Source: Burkholderia sp. S171 (GTDB taxonomy: Bacteria; Pseudomonadota; Gammaproteobacteria; Burkholderiales; Burkholderiaceae). Taken from it: a stretch of DNA of 64,000 nucleotides. Below, piece after piece: positions 59,442 through 64,000 of this stretch. The notes under the pieces are model-generated. The model was not told the origin of the DNA, did not search any database, and worked only from the letters and a program-made list of their open reading frames with translations. The stretch spans positions 62,001-126,000 of the forward strand of contig NZ_LMUF01000038.1 in the NCBI RefSeq assembly GCF_009766085.1. The letters are read 5' to 3'. Within the stretch, counting starts at the first letter, position 1. Each line of letters opens with the position of its first letter. Made by a program: the position numbers and the translations under genes.

Positions 59442-62427
59442 GTTGCCGTACTCCTTCCGGATCGTAGAACACAGGACTGCAAACTTCAGCTTCGACGCAC
59501 TGCGTGGCGGAGATCGACACAAAGACTCGTTGGCCCATTTTTTCGAGGCCGCCCTTCACCACGGCAAGAGCAATCGAGCGTCGCAAGATTGGACTCATGT
59601 AGCTTGACGTAACGTGGCCCAACATCGGCGCAATGCCCGGCGCTGACGACGTCGTCACAATCTGCGCACCTTCGGCCAAGACAATGTGCGGGTCGACGCT
59701 CTTCAGCCCAACGAGTTGCTTGCGTCCTTCGCGCTGTGTGTCCGAGCGCGTCAGCGACCGCTTGCCGAGGAAGTCTTTTTTCGCAACCATCCCGCCCATA
59801 CCGAGATCGAAAGGGGTGATTGAACCGTCCGTATCCTGGCCGACGATGATGTAGCCCTTCTCCGCGCGCAGCACGTGCATCGTTTCCGTGCCGTAGGGCG
59901 TGATGTCGAATTCGCGACCGGCGCTCATCAGTTCTTCCCATACGCCGCGTCCGAAATTCGCCGGCACGTTGACTTCGTACGCCAGTTCACCGGAGAAGCT
60001 GATACGCATGACGCGCGCGGCTGCCCCGGCCACCGTGCCGTTGCGATAGGTCATGAATGGGAACGCCGCGTTTGCGAAATCGATGTCCGCACACACCTTT
60101 TGGAGCACTCTGCGGCTGTTGGGCCCAACCACGGCGAATGTCGCCCAGTGATCGGTGACCGAATTCAAATGCACCTTCAAGTCCGGCCATTCCGTTTGAA
60201 GCCACCGCTCCATCCAGTTCAGCACCCTTGCGGCGCCGCCCGTTGTGGTGGTCATCATGTAGTGCTGTTCGGCGAGCCGGACGGTCACGCCGTCGTCAAA
60301 CACCATGCCGTTTTCATCAAGCATCAGGCCGTAGCGGCATTTGCCTACCTCCAGCTTGCTCCACGGGTTGGTGTACATCCAGTTAAGCAGTGTGGCGGCG
60401 TCCGGGCCCTGGATATCGATCTTGCCGAGTGTCGATGCGTCCAGAATGCCCACACTGTTGCGCACCGCGAGGCATTCGCGCGCGACCGCTGCGTGCAGGT
60501 CCTCGCCGTTCCTCGGGTAGTACCAGGGGCGCTTCCAGTTACCCACGTCCTCGAATGCAGCACCGTGTGCTTCGTGCCAGGGGTGGATGCAAGTCTTGCG
60601 GATCGGATCCAGAAAGTCGCCCAATTCGCGTCCGGCGATTGTCCCAAAGGTCACCGGGGTATAGTTCGGTCGGAAGGTGGTGGTGCCCGTTTCGGGAATG
60701 GTTTTGCCCAGCGCGCTGGCAAGAATCGCCATGCCGTTAATGTTGCCGAGCTTGCCCTGATCGGTGCCGAAGCCCATCGCGGTATAGCGCTTGACGTGCT
60801 CGACAGAGTGATAGCCTTCCCGCGCGGCGAGCAGGATGTCAGCCGCGGACACATCGTTTTGGAAGTCGACAAACCGCTTCGGCCCCCGCGACGCCTCGCC
60901 TAAATTTGCTACCAGCCACAGCGGCAATAGCGGCGTCTCACCCGAGGATTTCGCCTGCCATTGCGGTACGGTGCACTGTGCAAAACCACAAGATTTTGCC
61001 GATTGCCGGCCCGCAGCGACGCCGTCAGCGAGCGCTTCGGGCAACTGAAAGGCGCCACGCGCCGCACCAACGCTGCATTCGGCCTGAACGCTCGCGCCCG
61101 GCACAAAACACGCGTTGTCGTCTTTCCATGCGGCTTTGCCGCCCGACTGGGCAAACAGATGCAGCACCGGATTCCAGCCTCCGGACATACCCACCAGGTC
61201 GCAACCCAGCGTAGCCATATGCCCGACTACACGCCCGTTGGCATATTGTGAAACGGACACGCTCTTGACTCGCTCTTTACCCTTCGCCTCGGTAATTACC
61301 CCGTTATTGACAATCGCGACGCCATTGCGCGCTGCATGTCGGGGCAATTCACCGGTGCTCGCGCTGCGTGCATCCACCACTGTGACATCAGCACCGCACG
61401 CCTTAAGATCCAGCGCGGCGCGATACCCTTCGTCATTGTTGGTGAAAATCACGGCTCGCCGTCCTGGCACGACACCGTATCGCTTGATGTATGTCGTGAT
61501 CGCGGACGCCAGCATAATTCCGGGCAGATCATTGTTGCCAAATACCAGCGGTCTTTCATGCGCCCCCGTTGCAAGAATCACCTGCTTCGCGCGAATCTTC
61601 CACAAGCGCTCGCGTGTGACGCCACGCGTCGAAACCGGCAGGTGGTCGGTCAAACGTTGCGTTGCCGTGACCAGGTTGTGATCCTGATAGCCGAACGCAG
61701 TACTACGCGTCAGGACGGTCACCTCGGGCATGTTCTCGAGCTCGCGTTCGATGGCCTGCACCCACGCGCTGGCCGGTCGGCCGTCGATGGTTTCGCCGGT
61801 CGACAGCAGACTTCCGCCCAGTTCAGGCTGGTCGTCGACGAGAATGACCCGTGCGCCGCTTGACCCGGCCGTTCGCGCCGCAGCGAGGCCCGAGGGACCT
61901 GCGCCCACCACCAGAACGTCGCAATGCGCAAAGCGTTTGTCGTAGCGGCTGGGGTCAAGGACTTCGGGTGCCTTGCCCAGACCCGCGGCGTGCCGAATGC
62001 GCTCTTCGTATTTGGGCCAGAAGCTGCGCGGCCACATGAACGTTTTGTAATAGAACCCGGCCGGCATGAAGCGCGAAAACTTCTGGTTGATCGCCATGCG
62101 GTCATGCTCGAGGCTCGGCTCGGCGTTCACGCTCGTCGCAACGAGTCCCTGATAGAGCTCGATCTCGGTCGCCCTAGCATTGGGAATCGTGTGAGCACCA
62201 CACTCGAGTTGCACCAACGCGTTCGGTTCTTCAACCCCTGCGGTGACAATGCCGCGGGGCCGGTGATACTTGAAGCTGCGTGCGACAAAGTGTACGTCGT
62301 TCGCGAGCAATGCCGAGGCCAACGTGTCGCCTTGGAAGCCCTGATACGTGCGGCCGTTAAACGTGAAGGTCAGAGGGGTTGCACGATTGACTCGGCCGCC
62401 CGATTGCAAACGGTTCTGCTGGCTCAT
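59431..62427 (-). CDS. soxA: Sarcosine oxidase alpha subunit
   Basis: A 998-residue subunit that binds NAD+ and tetrahydrofolate and turns the methyl group of sarcosine into methylene-THF. It opens with a ferredoxin-like 2Fe-2S-type fold (NGRTYQGFQGDTLASALLAN), followed by a pyridine-nucleotide domain (CDVLVVGAGPSGLAAARTAG, residues about 169-188). The C-terminal third is a GcvT-like folate domain (GKIDIQGPDAATLLNWMYTN to SFSGELAYEVNVPANFGRG). Full family length. It overlaps soxD by ATGA and soxG by 11 nt. Confidence 0.97.
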   Translation of the reverse strand: MSQQNRLQSGGRVNRATPLTFTFNGRTYQGFQGDTLASALLANDVHFVARSFKYHRPRGIVTAGVEEPNALVQLECGAHTIPNARATEIELYQGLVATSVNAEPSLEHDRMAINQKFSRFMPAGFYYKTFMWPRSFWPKYEERIRHAAGLGKAPEVLDPSRYDKRFAHCDVLVVGAGPSGLAAARTAGSSGARVILVDDQPELGGSLLSTGETIDGRPASAWVQAIERELENMPEVTVLTRSTAFGYQDHNLVTATQRLTDHLPVSTRGVTRERLWKIRAKQVILATGAHERPLVFGNNDLPGIMLASAITTYIKRYGVVPGRRAVIFTNNDEGYRAALDLKACGADVTVVDARSASTGELPRHAARNGVAIVNNGVITEAKGKERVKSVSVSQYANGRVVGHMATLGCDLVGMSGGWNPVLHLFAQSGGKAAWKDDNACFVPGASVQAECSVGAARGAFQLPEALADGVAAGRQSAKSCGFAQCTVPQWQAKSSGETPLLPLWLVANLGEASRGPKRFVDFQNDVSAADILLAAREGYHSVEHVKRYTAMGFGTDQGKLGNINGMAILASALGKTIPETGTTTFRPNYTPVTFGTIAGRELGDFLDPIRKTCIHPWHEAHGAAFEDVGNWKRPWYYPRNGEDLHAAVARECLAVRNSVGILDASTLGKIDIQGPDAATLLNWMYTNPWSKLEVGKCRYGLMLDENGMVFDDGVTVRLAEQHYMMTTTTGGAARVLNWMERWLQTEWPDLKVHLNSVTDHWATFAVVGPNSRRVLQKVCADIDFANAAFPFMTYRNGTVAGAAARVMRISFSGELAYEVNVPANFGRGVWEELMSAGREFDITPYGTETMHVLRAEKGYIIVGQDTDGSITPFDLGMGGMVAKKDFLGKRSLTRSDTQREGRKQLVGLKSVDPHIVLAEGAQIVTTSSAPGIAPMLGHVTSSYMSPILRRSIALAVVKGGLEKMGQRVFVSISATQCVEAEVCSPVFYDPEGVRQHVQ

Positions 62428-62705
62428 GCTGATTCTCCATCATTCAAACTGCCGATCTTGCTGACTGACCGGAATGCATAGGTCACCGTGTCGCGCTCGG
62501 CGTTAAACCAGCGCCGGCAGCCCTGCGCATGGTTCCATTGTTCGCGGTGCATGCCGCGTGTGTTCTTGCGCATGAACAGGTAATCGCCCCACTCTTTGTC
62601 GGAGAGATGCTCTGTATCAAGCGGTCGCACGATGTCGGCTTCCCCACCGTATGAAAACTCCGATTCGGCGCGCGGACCACACCAAGGGCATTGGATGAGC
62701 AACAT
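62424..62705 (-). CDS. soxD: Sarcosine oxidase delta subunit
   Basis: A 93-residue zinc-binding subunit of the heterotetramer. MLLIQCPWCGPRAESEFSYG gives Cys6 and Cys9; His59 and Cys63 in WNHAQGCRRWF complete the zinc site. The length is typical. It overlaps soxA by four bases (ATGA) and lies 30 bp after soxB. Confidence 0.96.
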   Translation of the reverse strand: MLLIQCPWCGPRAESEFSYGGEADIVRPLDTEHLSDKEWGDYLFMRKNTRGMHREQWNHAQGCRRWFNAERDTVTYAFRSVSKIGSLNDGESA

Positions 62706-62735
62706 AAAGGTCTCCTGCTTAGTCGTAGTGCGCGC

Positions 62736-63980
62736 TTAGTGCGCGACGGCTGCGGCGCCGTGTTCGTCAATCAGATGGCCGGTGTAGAACCGGTCGAGCG
62801 AGAACGGCGCGTTTAGCGCATGCGGCGCATCGTTGGCGATCGTGTGGGCGAATGCCCAGCCCGACCCTGGCGTCGCCTTGAAGCCACCCGTGCCCCAGCC
62901 GCAGTTGAAGTACAAACCTTTGATGTCTGTCTTACTGACGATCGGGCACGCGTCCGGGGAAACGTCGACGATGCCACCCCACTGGCGGTTCATACGCACT
63001 CGGCTGAACACCGGGAACATCTCGACGATCGCCTGCAACGTGGCTTCGATCGTATGGAAACTTCCGCGCTGACCGTAACCCGTGTATTGATCTATGCCCG
63101 CGCCGATCACCAGATCGCCCTTGTCGGACTGGCTGATGTAGGCGTGCACGGCGTTGGACATGATCACCGTGTTGACAATCGGCTTGATCGGCTCCGACAC
63201 CAGCGCCTGCAACGGGTGACTCTCGAGCGGCAAACGGATACCGGCCATTTCGGCGAGAACACTTGTATTGCCGGCGGCAACCACCGCCACCTTCTTCGCC
63301 CTGATAAACCCTTTGACGGTTTCGACCCCGGTGACGGCGCCATTGTCACGACGGATGCCAGTTACCGCGCAGTTCTGGATGATGTCTACGCCATGGTGAT
63401 CCGCGCCACGCGCATAGCCCCACGCCACCGCATCATGTCGCGCGACGCCGGCGCGCCGCTGAAACGATGCGCCCAGCACGGGATAGCGGCTCTGAAGGTT
63501 GATCACCGGTACGATCTCCTTGATCTGTGCCGGTGTCAGAAATTCAGCGTCGACGCCATTCAACCGGTTCGCATTGACGCGGCGCTCCGTGTCACGCACG
63601 TCCTGCAGTGTATGCGCGAGATTCATTACACCGCGCTGGCTGAACATCACGTTGTAGTTGATGTCCTGCGAGAGACCTTCCCACAGCTTCAACGCCTTCT
63701 CGTAAAGCGCAGCAGACTCGTCCCACAAATAGTTCGAACGAACAATGGTGGTATTTCGAGCGGTGTTGCCTCCGCCAATCCAGCCCTTTTCCAGCACCGC
63801 GATGTTGCGCACGCCGAGTTCTTTCGACAGGTAGTAAGCTGTCGCCAGACCGTGCCCTCCTCCCCCGACGATGACCACGTCATACTCCTTCTTGGGCTCC
63901 GGGCTCTTCCACGCCCGCTCCCAGTTCTCGTGATACGACAAAGCATTGCGCACCAGACTGAATATCGAATACCGACTCAT
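62736..63980 (-). CDS. soxB: Sarcosine oxidase beta subunit
   Basis: A 414-residue flavoprotein of the DAO superfamily that oxidises sarcosine to glycine and passes the methylene group to the alpha subunit. The FAD loop is [20 protein letters not shown] (residues 33-52). [20 protein letters not shown] includes the region of FMN attachment, and [20 protein letters not shown] is near the C-terminus. AAGGAG precedes ATG 63980. It is the first gene of soxBDAG-folB-purU; the operon promoter lies beyond the window edge. Confidence 0.97.
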   Translation of the reverse strand: MSRYSIFSLVRNALSYHENWERAWKSPEPKKEYDVVIVGGGGHGLATAYYLSKELGVRNIAVLEKGWIGGGNTARNTTIVRSNYLWDESAALYEKALKLWEGLSQDINYNVMFSQRGVMNLAHTLQDVRDTERRVNANRLNGVDAEFLTPAQIKEIVPVINLQSRYPVLGASFQRRAGVARHDAVAWGYARGADHHGVDIIQNCAVTGIRRDNGAVTGVETVKGFIRAKKVAVVAAGNTSVLAEMAGIRLPLESHPLQALVSEPIKPIVNTVIMSNAVHAYISQSDKGDLVIGAGIDQYTGYGQRGSFHTIEATLQAIVEMFPVFSRVRMNRQWGGIVDVSPDACPIVSKTDIKGLYFNCGWGTGGFKATPGSGWAFAHTIANDAPHALNAPFSLDRFYTGHLIDEHGAAAVAH

Positions 63981-64000
63981 GATTTTCTCCTTCAACACTC

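Overview
The window reads as a high-GC Gram-negative beta-proteobacterial replicon, most likely Burkholderiaceae (Paraburkholderia/Caballeronia/Burkholderia type). The reasons are two OmpC-type porins whose mature ends begin SSVTLYG, a soxBDAG-folB-purU locus, and a dense mix of LysR/IclR regulators with ACS-family MFS transporters. No rRNA, tRNA, CRISPR array or intact insertion sequence was seen. The content suits a secondary chromosome or megaplasmid devoted to catabolism. All assignments come from reading the translations; no database search was run.

Layout. (1) 1-9.7 kb is a CoA-thioester catabolic cluster: AMP-forming acyl-CoA ligase (cut by the left edge), SMP-30 lactonase-like protein, LysR and AraC-like regulators, CitE-type lyase, acyl-CoA dehydrogenase, MaoC-type hydratase, MFS transporter and an F420-reductase-like protein. 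The hydratase/dehydrogenase/lyase trio resembles itaconate/citramalyl-CoA degradation loci. (2) 9.7-20.6 kb is a low-density accessory stretch. It holds a zinc-ribbon protein, uncharacterised proteins, a protein with a duplicated HTH-like module, a RES/Xre toxin-antitoxin pair, an orphan DUF2384-type antitoxin, a YhcG-type PDDEXK nuclease, and decayed pieces of a response regulator and a sigma-54 activator. (3) 20.6-25.4 kb is a three-subunit HcnABC/opine-oxidase-like dehydrogenase with an amino-acid-type binding protein and a divergent LysR.

(4) 25.6-44.2 kb is the most unusual part. Two neighbouring catabolic modules each carry an OmpC porin, an ACS-type MFS transporter, a cupin, an HpcH/HpaI aldolase, a TIM-barrel hydrolase and an IclR regulator. 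The first adds a DUF6282 protein and a dihydroorotate-dehydrogenase-like protein. The second adds a two-subunit fumarase/tartrate-dehydratase-like enzyme, a ketopantoate-reductase-like protein, a flavin reductase and a LigI-like amidohydrolase. I do not recognise the pathway. (5) 44.3-45.7 kb holds debris of an ABC sugar permease and of etfA. (6) 45.8-53.1 kb is a 3-hydroxyphenylacetate to homogentisate route: LuxR regulator, MFS, mhaA-like hydroxylase, mhaB-like small partner, hmgA and fahA. (7) 53.1-55.9 kb has an IS630 remnant, an M20 amidohydrolase and a TRIC-type channel. (8) 56-64 kb is the sarcosine oxidase operon soxBDAG followed by folB, purU and an MHS-family transporter.

How the parts fit. 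Nearly every metabolic block pairs uptake (porin and/or MFS) with CoA-, aldolase- or oxidase-based breakdown to central intermediates: pyruvate, fumarate/acetoacetate, acetyl-CoA, or glycine plus C1-folate. Each block has its own LysR, IclR, AraC or LuxR regulator, or lies beside one.
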